Assembly (NCBI GenBank): GCA_024280895.1
Contig: JAJRPI010000008.1
Span: 1 to 60,657 of the forward strand
DNA: 60,657 bases
Reading direction: 5' to 3'
Origin: Alphaproteobacteria bacterium
GTDB taxonomy: Bacteria; Pseudomonadota; Alphaproteobacteria; Rhizobiales; JAKIUO01
Shown piece by piece: positions 35,735-44,281 of the stretch. The first letter of the stretch is position 1. Every line of letters starts with the position of its first letter. The notes beneath the pieces are model-generated. The model did not search any database and had not been told where the DNA came from. It saw only the letters and a list, made by a program, of their open reading frames with translations. The position numbers and the translations under genes were made by a program.

Positions 35735-36676
35735 ATGAGAAAACTATATTTTACAGGTATCGGGGTTATTCTAGCGACATTATTGTCAGGCTCCCTCATG
35801 GCTGCGGAGTACCCAAGTCGACCAATTACATTTATGACGATGACGCAACCAGGTGCTCAAATCGACCGTCTGGCTCGTGGCCTGTCTCAAAGGTTCGCCA
35901 AACAATTGGGACAACCTGTAAATGTTAAAAATGTCACCGGTGGATCCCATGGCAGCGTCATGGCGACTGAACTGAGCAGATCCAAACCAGATGGATACAC
36001 CATTGGAGTGGCGGCCGTGACAGCCTACACCTATCAACCGCACCATTCGCCCGTCACTTATAAATTTGGCGACTTTGATTACCTGACCCTGTTGGCGCTG
36101 AATTCAAGCGGGTTCATTTCAAGGACCGATAAACCCTGGAATACACTGAAAGAAGCATTTGCCTGGGCCAAGAAGAATAAAAAGGCGCTGGTGTGCATGT
36201 TCCATGGCGCCGATGACCGTGATGCCATCCAGCGGATCGCCAAGAAAGAAGGCGTCAACATTTCCCTCATACCAAGTAAAGGCGGCCCCTCCGTCATCAA
36301 AGCCGTGACAGGTGGCCATGCCGATATCGGTTATGTCGGCGCAATCCTTTATAAGCATGTTGAAGCTGGCCGCATCAAACTGCTGGCATCAGCGCTGGGC
36401 ATCCGGCTTCCCCCAATCAACGACGTGCCCACCCTCAAAGAGCAGGGCTATGACGAGCAGGTTGAGATGTTTGTCGGACTAGTAGCACCCAAGGGCTTGC
36501 CAGCAGATGTGAAAGCCAAGCTTCTGGCCGCCGCCGACAAGCTTGCTAACGATGAAGAGACCAAAACATTCATCACAAGCAACCTCTTGATGCTGCCAGT
36601 GAAGTGGGGCCCTGATCATGCCAAAAAGGCGCTGAAAGATATGTATGATCTATTTGGAAAACAGGCAGGTAAATAA
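35735..36676 (+). CDS. tripartite tricarboxylate transporter substrate-binding protein (TctC-like)
   Basis: The 313-residue periplasmic protein has a signal peptide ending in SLMAAEYPSRPITF. It then shows the TctC (Bug) pattern: PGAQIDRLARGLSQRFAKQLGQPV, SKPDGYTIGV, the late GHADIGYVG, and LPPINDVPTLKEQGYD. Bug proteins usually bind carboxylates; the ligand here cannot be read. It is the first gene of the operon, with tctB 152 nt downstream. AGGAGG precedes the ATG. A shared CRP-type element lies upstream. Confidence 0.93.
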   Translation: MRKLYFTGIGVILATLLSGSLMAAEYPSRPITFMTMTQPGAQIDRLARGLSQRFAKQLGQPVNVKNVTGGSHGSVMATELSRSKPDGYTIGVAAVTAYTYQPHHSPVTYKFGDFDYLTLLALNSSGFISRTDKPWNTLKEAFAWAKKNKKALVCMFHGADDRDAIQRIAKKEGVNISLIPSKGGPSVIKAVTGGHADIGYVGAILYKHVEAGRIKLLASALGIRLPPINDVPTLKEQGYDEQVEMFVGLVAPKGLPADVKAKLLAAADKLANDEETKTFITSNLLMLPVKWGPDHAKKALKDMYDLFGKQAGK

Positions 36677-36828
36677 AATCAATGGGGGGATATAATGGTG
36701 GCAAGTGATAACCGCTACCTCCCCCACAAATACCCGGTGTTTAGCAATCGCACAAAGCGTTTTCCAAATGTACGCCACCACACCAGGTGCAAATAACAGG
36801 CGCAAAAAAATGAGGGAGGAAACGGTGC

Positions 36829-37341
36829 GTGACTAGAATACAAAGAGACAACATTGCCTATATTCTAATACTGGTTTTTTGTGTCGTCATGCTGATTTGG
36901 TTAATCCCCAATTTTACACCTCCTTATCCAGGATATGGCGCCTCTCCCGCTCTGGTTCCCAATGTCTCGGTCGGTATCATGATGGCCATGTCGATCCTTG
37001 CTCTTCTCAAAAACCTGCTGGCAGCATATGCAGGCAAACAAGTCCCCCCTGAAGAAAGTGAATTTCCCGACGATGCGCAAACTGGTGGTTTTACTCAGGT
37101 GGGGAGGATCAAGCTATTCCACCTCTTGAGCTTCATCGTGCCTTGCGGATTATTGGTGGTTGGCATCAATACCATCGGATATTTACCTGCCGCCTTTCTT
37201 TTCATGCTCGTCATCCAATATATCATTGGCTCCAAAAAATTGATTCAGCCATTTGTTGTCTCTTTGTCAGCAGTCGCACTGATGTACATCATTATGCGCT
37301 ACGGCTTTGGCGTCCCCATACCAGGCCCCCAGCTTTTCTAA
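36829..37341 (+). CDS. tripartite tricarboxylate transporter small membrane subunit (TctB-like)
   Basis: A 170-residue protein with four hydrophobic segments (about 10-28, 43-65, 100-120 and 128-165), as in the poorly conserved TctB family. It starts at a GTG (MTRIQRDNIAYILILV) with GGAGGA 8 nt upstream. It carries a soluble linker rich in acidic residues near 72-90. Position between the TctC and TctA genes is the main support. Confidence 0.88.
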   Translation: MTRIQRDNIAYILILVFCVVMLIWLIPNFTPPYPGYGASPALVPNVSVGIMMAMSILALLKNLLAAYAGKQVPPEESEFPDDAQTGGFTQVGRIKLFHLLSFIVPCGLLVVGINTIGYLPAAFLFMLVIQYIIGSKKLIQPFVVSLSAVALMYIIMRYGFGVPIPGPQLF

Positions 37342-37371
37342 ACAAAAAACCAGATATAGAGAATTATAACA

Positions 37372-38865
37372 ATGGAAATGATTATAGCGGGACTACTGGA
37401 TTCACTCGCCCCCAACAGTTTGATGTTCGTCTTTCTAGGTGTTGCCATTGGCGTGACGATTGGCGCCATCCCCGGCATTAATGGTCCCATGGCAATCGCA
37501 TTGTTCATTCCTGTAACTTATTATATGTCTGCATTGACCGCGATCGGCTTTCTGGTTGGACTGAATAAGGGAGCCTTTTTTGGCGGCGCAATTTCAGCCG
37601 TGCTGTTGCGCACTCCAGGGACACCAGAGGCTGCCGCAACGGCATGGGATGGCTATCCGTTAACCCAGCAGGGAAAAGGGGAAAAAGCTTTACGGATGGC
37701 GTTTTATAGCTCTGTTGCCGGCGACTTTATCTCAACGGCGGTCCTCATCGGCATCGCAGCCCCCCTTGCCACCGTTGCTTTGTTCATGGGACCAGCTGAA
37801 GTGTTCGCGTTGATTTCACTGGCTCTCACAGTCATTGCAGGGATCGGCACAAATTCAATTTCCCGCGGCTTGATCGCAGCTGCATTTGGGCTGCTTGTGG
37901 GCATGGTCGGTACCGAACCGGTGACCGCGTTACCTCGATTAACCTTTGATATTTATCAGTTGGGGAGCGGCTTGAAATTGATCCCGGTGGCAATCGGCCT
38001 GCTGGCGTTTTCAGAGATACTGATCCAGCTCGAGAAATTCACAGTCAAGGGCGGCGGCGAGCAGGCGGCGAATGTTTTTTCCGCCAAACGCGAAGATAGA
38101 CTGCTCTCATGGAAGGAATTTTCCGCCAGCGCCAGAACGCTGATCAGAGGCAGTACCATTGGCATCTTCGTTGGAGCGATGCCCGGTCTTGGTGCGCCGG
38201 TTGCATCGTTCATGTCGTATGATCAGGCGCAAAAACGCTCAAAACATCCCGAGAAATTTGGCACAGGCGAGCTTGAGGGGATCGGCGCATCAGAGGCCGC
38301 CAATAGCGCGGTGGTTGGCGCCAGCCTCATTCCCTTATTCGTTCTAGGTATTCCTGGCAACCTTGCGGTCGCAATGTTGATGGGAGCCTTTATGATCCAT
38401 GGCATGCAGCCCGGCCCGCTGATGTTCCAGGAAAATGCCCGGCTGATGTATGGTGTTTATGGCAGTTTGATTGTCGCAAGCTTCTTTTTGCTAATCATCG
38501 GCAGACTGGGCCTTCGCGTATTTTGCAAGGCCGTGGAAATTCCAGCGGTAATCCTTTATCCCGTCGTGGTTTTCACCTGCATCATGGGGTCTTACCTTGG
38601 CCAGTCATCAATGTTCGATGTGGTCATCATGCTGATATTTGGTGTCATTGGCTATTTCATGCGTAAGTTTGATTTTTCTTATGTCGCTTTCCTGATCGGA
38701 TTTATTCTGGTCCCCGAATGGGAGCGTGCGTTGCAGCAAGTTGTGATCATATCGCAATATGACACCTTCTTGTTCTTCCGCCGCCCCGTTGCCGTTGGGC
38801 TCATCGGGTTAACATTTTTCGTTATTGCAAGGACATTTTGGGGCAGCCTGAAAGGAAAGAAATAG
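37372..38865 (+). CDS. tripartite tricarboxylate transporter large permease (TctA-like)
   Basis: A 497-residue membrane protein with about eleven or twelve hydrophobic segments. TctA signatures are GVAIGVTIGAIPGINGPMAI near residue 24, GAISAVLLRTPGTPEAAATA near 77, GIFVGAMPGLGAPVASFMSY near 262 and EGIGASEAANSAVVGASLIP near 301. The conserved glycine/proline loops are duplicated, as is usual. It completes a tctCBA operon that imports an unidentified organic anion. Confidence 0.95.
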   Translation: MEMIIAGLLDSLAPNSLMFVFLGVAIGVTIGAIPGINGPMAIALFIPVTYYMSALTAIGFLVGLNKGAFFGGAISAVLLRTPGTPEAAATAWDGYPLTQQGKGEKALRMAFYSSVAGDFISTAVLIGIAAPLATVALFMGPAEVFALISLALTVIAGIGTNSISRGLIAAAFGLLVGMVGTEPVTALPRLTFDIYQLGSGLKLIPVAIGLLAFSEILIQLEKFTVKGGGEQAANVFSAKREDRLLSWKEFSASARTLIRGSTIGIFVGAMPGLGAPVASFMSYDQAQKRSKHPEKFGTGELEGIGASEAANSAVVGASLIPLFVLGIPGNLAVAMLMGAFMIHGMQPGPLMFQENARLMYGVYGSLIVASFFLLIIGRLGLRVFCKAVEIPAVILYPVVVFTCIMGSYLGQSSMFDVVIMLIFGVIGYFMRKFDFSYVAFLIGFILVPEWERALQQVVIISQYDTFLFFRRPVAVGLIGLTFFVIARTFWGSLKGKK

Positions 38866-38985
38866 ACATATATTGCAAGTAGTTTTTCGCGAGGATTTAA
38901 CGGGGCCACTGCTTTTGTCAAACATCTGATTATGTAGGGGGTTGGACCTTTCTCGCCCTAGTCGATCTGACGAAATATTCTGGGT

Positions 38986-39016
38986 TATCTGGCTGATATT
39001 GTCGTCTGTATGACAT
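38986..39016 (+). promoter_or_regulatory. candidate CRP/FNR-type operator upstream of the PHP-like gene (copy 2 of a shared element)
   Basis: The second copy of the 31-bp block, with TGTCG-TCTGTA-TGACA in 5-6-5 form. CTATCTGG or TTATCTGG recurs at about 38985, 39025 and 39106 in the same gap. It lies 137 nt before the next start codon. Apart from this, the 287-nt gap 38866-39152 shows no convincing gene. Confidence 0.6.
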
Positions 39017-39152
39017 CAGTTTTCCTATCTGGATGATAATATGCCTCTACTCGATTTAATCGTTTTCTTGATGCTGAGTGCGGGGCATACGCTTCTGACA
39101 ATGAGCTATCTGGAAATGCAACCAATCAGTCACTAATTGTTGGAGAATACGC

Positions 39153-41564
39153 ATGCAAAAGAAGATCGCCGAAGGTTGGTTCCGCCCCCCAATGAGCGAA
39201 GCGGAGCTGAAAGAAAAGCTTGGTGATTATGTTGCTCCAAGGGGACTTTATCGCAAGACCAAAGAGATGTCGTTTCTTGGTAAGGTTCACTGCACAACAG
39301 ACCGCTTGGTTGCTGGCGAATGGACTGAAATTGTTTTTGATTATGAAGTTGGTGCCTCTGGCCTTGCAGACGGCGCGTGGATCAAAGCGACCTTCAAATT
39401 TTACTCAGACTGGGCTTTGTTTCAAACAACCGATCCATCGGCGGCTAACTATGTCTCAGCGGAATTTCAGGCCGGTCCCTGCGCGGAAGGCCAGGACCCT
39501 TCCACAGTGCAGTCCCTTAAAGTGCGCTTTGATCAAAAAGGCCATGAGCGTCCGTTTCAAAAAGCCATCATTGTCGACACAGTTGATGGCTATCTAAAAC
39601 CAGGTGATCATATTATCATTCGGCTTGGTGATCGGCGCGGCGGTGGCCCCGGCACCCGCACGCAAACCTTTGTTGAAAAAGATTTCCGGTTTCGCTTTTA
39701 TATCGACCCGCTGGGCACTTCGCGCTTTTGCGATATTCCTGGCGATGTTGTCATGGACATTGTTGCAGGCACACCAGAAAAACTCGTCATCTCTGGCACC
39801 CGTATGGCGCGCACTGCGGAGCAGCTAAATCTTGGCATACGCGCCGAAGATGCCTGGGGCAACACCTGCTTCAATGAAGATAGCGCCTTCGAAATTACCG
39901 CCTCACAAAATGACAAGCGGATCTTTGACAAGACGGTCCAATCCAATGGGGAGGGCTGGTGCTTCGCCGGGTTAAAAGATCTGCCCACGCAAGATTCAGG
40001 TGAAATTACCATTACAGCCAATATGGTCGACCGCCCCGACGTCACCCCTGCTTTGTTTTACGCCACCCTTGACGATCAATGTCCGGCTCCACGATTATTC
40101 TATGGAGACCTGCACGTCCATTCGGACAATACCGTTGGTATTAATGACACCTCCTATAACCTTTCTTATGGACGCGACATCGCCCGCCTGGACTATTTTG
40201 GCTATACCGCCAATGATTTCCAAATCACCCAGAAAAACTGGGACGATGATGTCAAACGCATCAACAGCATCAATGAAGACGGCGTATTCGTTGCCTATCC
40301 TGGCACAGAATGGTGCGGCAATTCTTGTGCTGGCGGCGACCATAATGTGGTATTTCTTCACGATAAAACACCAGAATTCCCCTTTGATGCCAAAGGAAAT
40401 ATCGCGCGCTCCTTTGAATGGAATGAAGATATGGAAGGCGAGACCATCATGCCGGGCGCCTGGCCGCTGGAAGAGCTATGGGCAACCTATATTCATGATC
40501 CCGAGGGGCATTTGATTATGCCTCATGTCGGGGGACGGCGTTGCATTATGGATTGGTATCACCCGGTCATGGACCGGCTGGTGGAAATCGGTTCTGCATG
40601 GGGACATTTCCCCTGGCTTTACCAAGATGTCGCCGAGCGAGGCTACAAACTTGGCGTCTCGCTGCATGGTGACGAGCATCGCGGCCGCTGCGGTGGCGGA
40701 GTTCCAGGCACCGCTGTTTTTGGAACCAAAGGCGGTGTCACGGGTCTTGTATGCGATGCGCTGGACCGCAAAACAGTCGGCAAAGCTCTGCGGGCAAGGC
40801 ATACCTTTGCCACCACCGGCGAACGCCTTGTTGCCTTGTCGTGGAGTGATAAGCATATGATGGGCGATGAGTTCAGCCATCAAGGCAAAGCGCAGATTGA
40901 CTATCGCTTCCTTGGCGATGCCGGTTGGGACGAGATCGCCCTGTTCGATCATACGGGGCTGATTGCGCGCCGTAACTTGCAAGAAGAAGAAGGTTATTCT
41001 GACAGCCGGTTTCGCGTGCGCTTTGGCGGAGCGCGTATCCGTGACCGTTATCGCTGGGCCGATTGGCGTGGGCGTATTGATATTCGCAACGGGGTCATCC
41101 AAAAGTTCAACGCCTATGGTCTTGAGCATCGCGAAGAAACCGTATGGCGGGCCTCTCCCACGGAAATTGGCTTTCGCACGGATACTTATGGAGACACCGA
41201 TACTGTTGAGATTTCCATATCGAACCTCAAAGATGCACGCATCAAAGTGTCGGGCGAAATTCACGGCTATGTCAAAGTTGGCAACCCTCTTGATGGCAAT
41301 CCCTTTGTTCATTGCCCCACATTCGAGTTTGAGGTGACGGGAGAAGAACTGCTTCGCGAAGGCGTTTTGCGCAAGGAACTAGGCGGCGTGGAACTATTCG
41401 TGGCGATCGAACGCATCTCGGATCGAGCCATGCCCCGCGATATCAGTGGCTCGTTTGAAGTCGATGCCGTGAATGGCCCCCATGGCCACCGGCCCGTCTG
41501 GTTACAGGGCAGACAAATAGATGACGGCAAAGCCTGGACCTCGGCAATGTATATCACCTTTTAA
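39153..41564 (+). CDS. large PHP-like metal-dependent hydrolase (DUF3604-like), unknown substrate
   Basis: The 803-residue soluble protein has no signal peptide. The N-terminal half (about 1-305) looks like beta-sandwich domains (TDRLVAGEWTEIVFDYEVG; LRPGD-like YLKPGDHIIIRLGD; LNLGIRAEDAWGN). From about 312 a PHP-type core begins with RLFYGDLHVHSDNT, followed by AYPGTEWCGNSCAGGDHNVV, LIMPHVGGRR, GVSLHGDEHRGRCG and GKALRARHTFATTGERLV. The several histidine and aspartate motifs suggest a metal site. It follows tctCBA and shares their candidate operator, so it may process the imported compound. The family name is a guess from motif style. Confidence 0.65.
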   Translation: MQKKIAEGWFRPPMSEAELKEKLGDYVAPRGLYRKTKEMSFLGKVHCTTDRLVAGEWTEIVFDYEVGASGLADGAWIKATFKFYSDWALFQTTDPSAANYVSAEFQAGPCAEGQDPSTVQSLKVRFDQKGHERPFQKAIIVDTVDGYLKPGDHIIIRLGDRRGGGPGTRTQTFVEKDFRFRFYIDPLGTSRFCDIPGDVVMDIVAGTPEKLVISGTRMARTAEQLNLGIRAEDAWGNTCFNEDSAFEITASQNDKRIFDKTVQSNGEGWCFAGLKDLPTQDSGEITITANMVDRPDVTPALFYATLDDQCPAPRLFYGDLHVHSDNTVGINDTSYNLSYGRDIARLDYFGYTANDFQITQKNWDDDVKRINSINEDGVFVAYPGTEWCGNSCAGGDHNVVFLHDKTPEFPFDAKGNIARSFEWNEDMEGETIMPGAWPLEELWATYIHDPEGHLIMPHVGGRRCIMDWYHPVMDRLVEIGSAWGHFPWLYQDVAERGYKLGVSLHGDEHRGRCGGGVPGTAVFGTKGGVTGLVCDALDRKTVGKALRARHTFATTGERLVALSWSDKHMMGDEFSHQGKAQIDYRFLGDAGWDEIALFDHTGLIARRNLQEEEGYSDSRFRVRFGGARIRDRYRWADWRGRIDIRNGVIQKFNAYGLEHREETVWRASPTEIGFRTDTYGDTDTVEISISNLKDARIKVSGEIHGYVKVGNPLDGNPFVHCPTFEFEVTGEELLREGVLRKELGGVELFVAIERISDRAMPRDISGSFEVDAVNGPHGHRPVWLQGRQIDDGKAWTSAMYITF

Positions 41565-41725
41565 AAGGCCATTACGGTTTGCCTCACATTTGCAAGACTG
41601 AAAAGCTTGTAGTTGAGGCCAAACCTGGCCCCCTTCCCGTGCGTCAATGACGTCAATTGGCAGCGGAGCGTTTCATAGATTATGAGAAGGTTTTTCATTT
41701 TGGCGAATAGATTGTCTGTATTAAT

Positions 41726-42343
41726 TCAATTTGATACGGTATTTTTATAGAAGTTAGAAAGCGCTGCGAGCTCTTTAAGTGTAAAAGGATTGCGCAGACC
41801 GATGGTTCGGTCTCCCCGCACACCAACAATGAGGCGGGCCAAAAATTCCTGTCCTGTTTGCTGGCGTGCTTGTTCAAACAGGTTGAAGGCGGGGCGCTCA
41901 ACATCTGTAACGGGATCATCGTGACAAGCGGCGCAATAGGTTTCGTGCAATCCTCGTGCGGTCTTCTCGTCTTTGACCATCGGCAATGCCATCAATGGAT
42001 AGCGCTTTGACGTCGTTTCCAATCGAGCAATAAATTCAACCAGATTATTGACACCAAAGCTTTGCGCCAACTGCCTGATATTTTTTTGGTTCTGCATATC
42101 AATGAGCTGATTATTTGCGTCAGCAATTCTTATTAAAATAACAAGGCTGGCAAGCCCTCCCCTGATCCTGTCGGCAAGGCCCTTTTTCTGGCTGACCGTC
42201 AGATTCTTCGAACTGTGAAATTTCCTGGCATCTCCTAAGATCACCAAAATCTCAGCCGCAACCCTCCGATCATCCCTTTGGGTATCATGCAAATCATCCG
42301 CCAAAGAGCACGGCATTTGCATCATCACAAACAGGCATAGCAT
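41726..42343 (-). CDS. monohaem cytochrome c-like protein
   Basis: A 205-residue protein with a hydrophobic N-terminus ending in CSLADD, so probably exported. A helical stretch (about 25-130) precedes a C-terminal cytochrome c domain with the haem motif YCAACHDDP near residue 136 and PFTLKELAALSNFYK at the end. No distal methionine is obvious. The ATG used gives a signal with no basic residues; the frame continues upstream without ATG, GTG or TTG but with Arg residues and an AAGGAG 10 nt before a CTG, so the true start is uncertain. Last gene of the sulfur operon, a possible electron acceptor for it. Confidence 0.8.
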   Translation of the reverse strand: MLCLFVMMQMPCSLADDLHDTQRDDRRVAAEILVILGDARKFHSSKNLTVSQKKGLADRIRGGLASLVILIRIADANNQLIDMQNQKNIRQLAQSFGVNNLVEFIARLETTSKRYPLMALPMVKDEKTARGLHETYCAACHDDPVTDVERPAFNLFEQARQQTGQEFLARLIVGVRGDRTIGLRNPFTLKELAALSNFYKNTVSN

Positions 42344-42362
42344 CCCCCAAAAGAGGGCGCGA

Positions 42363-42551
42363 TTATATCGTAAATATATGATCAGCTGCCAAAATCTCCT
42401 TCATTACTTTGTCCCAGCCATCAGGGGTGAACTTGTCTGAATTTTTGAGATCAATCATCTTCGCATTGGGCAGTTTGTTTTTTGCCGCATCGATGATCGG
42501 ATCGCTTGGCAATAAGCCGGTTTTCAAGATGAGGTAGGATGTCTTGCTCAT
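42363..42551 (-). CDS. small DsrH/TusB-like protein
   Basis: Sixty-two residues beginning MSKTSYLILKTGLLPSDP and ending ILAADHIFTI. Its start overlaps the stop of the DsrF-like gene (ATGA). Size, position and a final beta-strand-like end resemble DsrH/TusB, the third subunit of the DsrEFH sulfur-transfer complex. It has no cysteine, whereas DsrH/TusB proteins usually carry one. The assignment rests mostly on context. Confidence 0.5.
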   Translation of the reverse strand: MSKTSYLILKTGLLPSDPIIDAAKNKLPNAKMIDLKNSDKFTPDGWDKVMKEILAADHIFTI

Positions 42552-42832
42552 ATGTTTATCACTCCGTCTGCTTGCTGTATCGCCCTGGCAAGTGCCTCGC
42601 TATCAAGTAGGTTCAAAATATCGGCCATCTCGGGGATTGTGGTTTCTGGTTCAATATCCGATAATTCCAGCAATTCTGCCGTCTCGCTCTCCATAATCTC
42701 CAAAGAAAGCGGCTGGCCGGTAAACACCAGAGCAACCTCGTGCCCAAAAATGGTCAGGCCCGCTGCAACGCGCATCGCTTCAAGCGGCGCACGGTTTGAC
42801 AGCACCAATAGATTTTTCTTCCTTGGCTCCAT
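42548..42832 (-). CDS. DsrF/TusC-like protein without cysteine
   Basis: From the ATG at 42832 (GGGAGGA 6 nt upstream) the protein has 94 residues. It begins KKNLLVLSNRAPLEAMRVAAG and continues with VALVFTGQPL and ELLELSDIEPETTIPEM, in line with the DsrE/F fold. No cysteine is present, so it cannot itself carry persulfide. It lies between the DsrE-like and DsrH-like genes with overlaps of a few nt, as expected for a hetero-oligomer. An upstream TTG start would add only two residues. Confidence 0.7.
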   Translation of the reverse strand: MEPRKKNLLVLSNRAPLEAMRVAAGLTIFGHEVALVFTGQPLSLEIMESETAELLELSDIEPETTIPEMADILNLLDSEALARAIQQADGVINI

Positions 42833-42844
42833 GATCAATCCTCC

Positions 42845-43135
42845 CTACAGGCTGATTATTCTGACGGCCTTGGCCACCAAAGCTGAGTTATCGGTTTGAC
42901 TGCCCTGGGTGATCGGACACGGCATATCCCCCATATGGGCCCGCCAGGATTCATGACACGATACCGCGTCCTGCGCCCCGCTCATCGCAGTGACAAAAGC
43001 TTCATCGCCAAGAGCTTTGACGCCATCATTGGTAAAAAAAACACTCCAGCTAGCCTTGGCCCGTTTCGCAGCTGCCGCCAGTGATTGCGCAATCAACGCC
43101 GCCTGGGGATTCGAGATGATGATTAGAATATCCAT
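42845..43135 (-). CDS. DsrE-family sulfur-transfer protein
   Basis: A 96-residue protein with the DsrE fold pattern: MDILIIISNPQAALIAQSLA, WSVFFTNDGVKALGDEAFV and a C-terminal SALVAKAVRIISL. It has two cysteines, in AVSCHESWRAHMGDMPCPITQG. One of these is probably the persulfide carrier, as in DsrE/TusD. It follows the rhodanese-like gene after 3 nt. It is the only one of the three small DsrE/F/H-like proteins that has cysteine. Confidence 0.78.
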   Translation of the reverse strand: MDILIIISNPQAALIAQSLAAAAKRAKASWSVFFTNDGVKALGDEAFVTAMSGAQDAVSCHESWRAHMGDMPCPITQGSQTDNSALVAKAVRIISL

Positions 43136-43138
43136 GCT

Positions 43139-44014
43139 TTACCTCTTTGCTTGTGTCTGAAGACGGAAAAAAAACATGACAGCCGACAAGGCGACAACGA
43201 GAACCAAAAACCCAAAAATTATTTTTTTAAAAGGGATCTCTGATGTTCTGGAATTATCCGACTTTTTCCAGCCCGACCATCCCCCCAGCAAGGCTTTCAC
43301 CGGCATATCTGCACTTTCAAGACGGGCCAGCGCAGCGATGCCATCCTTACTATCCCGACCATAAACAATGGCGTCCTTGCCTCTGGTCATCGCTACAAAT
43401 TTTTGCGTCTCAATTGGCAGAGCCATCGATCCCGTAATTTGGCTTTCGTTCTCAAACTCTTGACGTTGGGCTTTGATGCGTATGTCAAAAATCGCCAAGG
43501 GTTTGTCTTCGCTGATCATCTGCGCCAGCTCGTTAGCTAAAATCAGAGCTTGATCGCGCATCAGCGAGCGAAATACGTTCTCACGTGTTTTCGAGCCTCG
43601 TTCACCCGCCTGCAAAACCACTGTAGCCAGACTTGATATGGCGGGCATCAAAATCGAAATCCTGCGCTGCCCAGCCAGATACAGCACACCGGCGACAAAT
43701 TCTTTTTCCTCACGATTGCCGCCAACCACAAGCACATGTTCGGCGCCCGTCAATCCAATCGTACCCAGCAGCCATAAAATGCCACTAAAATTCGCTAATG
43801 CTCCCGAGCGTGTCAAAAAGCTGTTCGCAGGTAAACATCTTGCACGGCTGAGCGATGCTTTCTCACACAATTCATATGCCCGGACATCGATCACAATGTG
43901 ACTTTTCGTATTCGCAGAGGACGTAAAGTCAATGACGCTGGCTTGCACAACCTCGTTTTGAATGCTCACAAAAACCAGGCTGCAACAGATCAAAAGTACC
44001 CTAACAACCTTCAA
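43139..44014 (-). CDS. membrane-anchored double rhodanese-like protein lacking catalytic cysteines
   Basis: From a TTG at 44014 with AAAGG 6 nt upstream, the protein has about 291 residues. It has a signal-like N-terminus (MKVVRVLLICCSLVFVS), two rhodanese-like repeats and a C-terminal membrane segment (IIFGFLVLVVALSAVMFFF). In repeat 1 IVIDVRAYELCEK starts the domain, and in repeat 2 LAIFDIRIKAQRQ does. At the active-site loop, where a cysteine is expected, repeat 1 has VLVVGGNREEKE and repeat 2 has AIVYGRDSKDG. Both therefore lack the persulfide cysteine. It is more likely a scaffold or binding protein than a sulfurtransferase. Its start overlaps the upstream gene by 14 nt. Confidence 0.75.
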   Translation of the reverse strand: MKVVRVLLICCSLVFVSIQNEVVQASVIDFTSSANTKSHIVIDVRAYELCEKASLSRARCLPANSFLTRSGALANFSGILWLLGTIGLTGAEHVLVVGGNREEKEFVAGVLYLAGQRRISILMPAISSLATVVLQAGERGSKTRENVFRSLMRDQALILANELAQMISEDKPLAIFDIRIKAQRQEFENESQITGSMALPIETQKFVAMTRGKDAIVYGRDSKDGIAALARLESADMPVKALLGGWSGWKKSDNSRTSEIPFKKIIFGFLVLVVALSAVMFFFRLQTQAKR

Positions 44015-44261
44015 AGCGGACCTTTCTAACGGTTCCAGCGGCAATCGTTGGCGGGTTTTCCATATAGTAGTCGGTCAGATCTCTCACAGATACCTTGCCA
44101 AAGCTGCCAAGATCCATCATCCCGACCTTTTCAGGTTCAACAACGGCGTTACCCCTTGCCAAAGCACTGTCCGAAATAGAAGCCATGGGGATCGCAAGGG
44201 CGGCAATTCCCAAACAGGCTGCGAGGACACCTGCACAAAAAATCAAACTAGCTTTATCCAT
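44001..44261 (-). CDS. small exported/membrane protein ending in a C-terminal Gly-Cys
   Basis: Eighty-six residues, with an N-terminal hydrophobic segment (about 5-27, GVLAACLGIAALAIPMA) and a soluble tail of about 55 residues. The tail includes VEPEKVGMMDLGSFGKVSVRDLTDYYMENPP and ends in KVRFEGC. A cysteine as the last residue on a flexible tail recalls the swinging-arm sulfur carriers SoxY and DsrC, although the sequence is not related to either as far as I can see. GGAG precedes the ATG. I do not recognise the family. Confidence 0.72.
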   Translation of the reverse strand: MDKASLIFCAGVLAACLGIAALAIPMASISDSALARGNAVVEPEKVGMMDLGSFGKVSVRDLTDYYMENPPTIAAGTVRKVRFEGC

Positions 44262-44281
44262 TTTGTTTTCTCCTGCTTGTA

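Noticed and set aside
39041-39136. 31-codon hydrophobic frame (MPLLDLIVFLML...) before the PHP-like gene
   Set aside because: There is no ribosome-binding site and it overlaps the CTATCTGG repeat region; likely chance.
41574-41624. Possible hairpin between the PHP-like gene and the cytochrome gene (GTTTGCCTCA/TGAGGCCAAAC)
   Set aside because: The long loop, bulged stem and absence of a T-run make it too weak to call a terminator.
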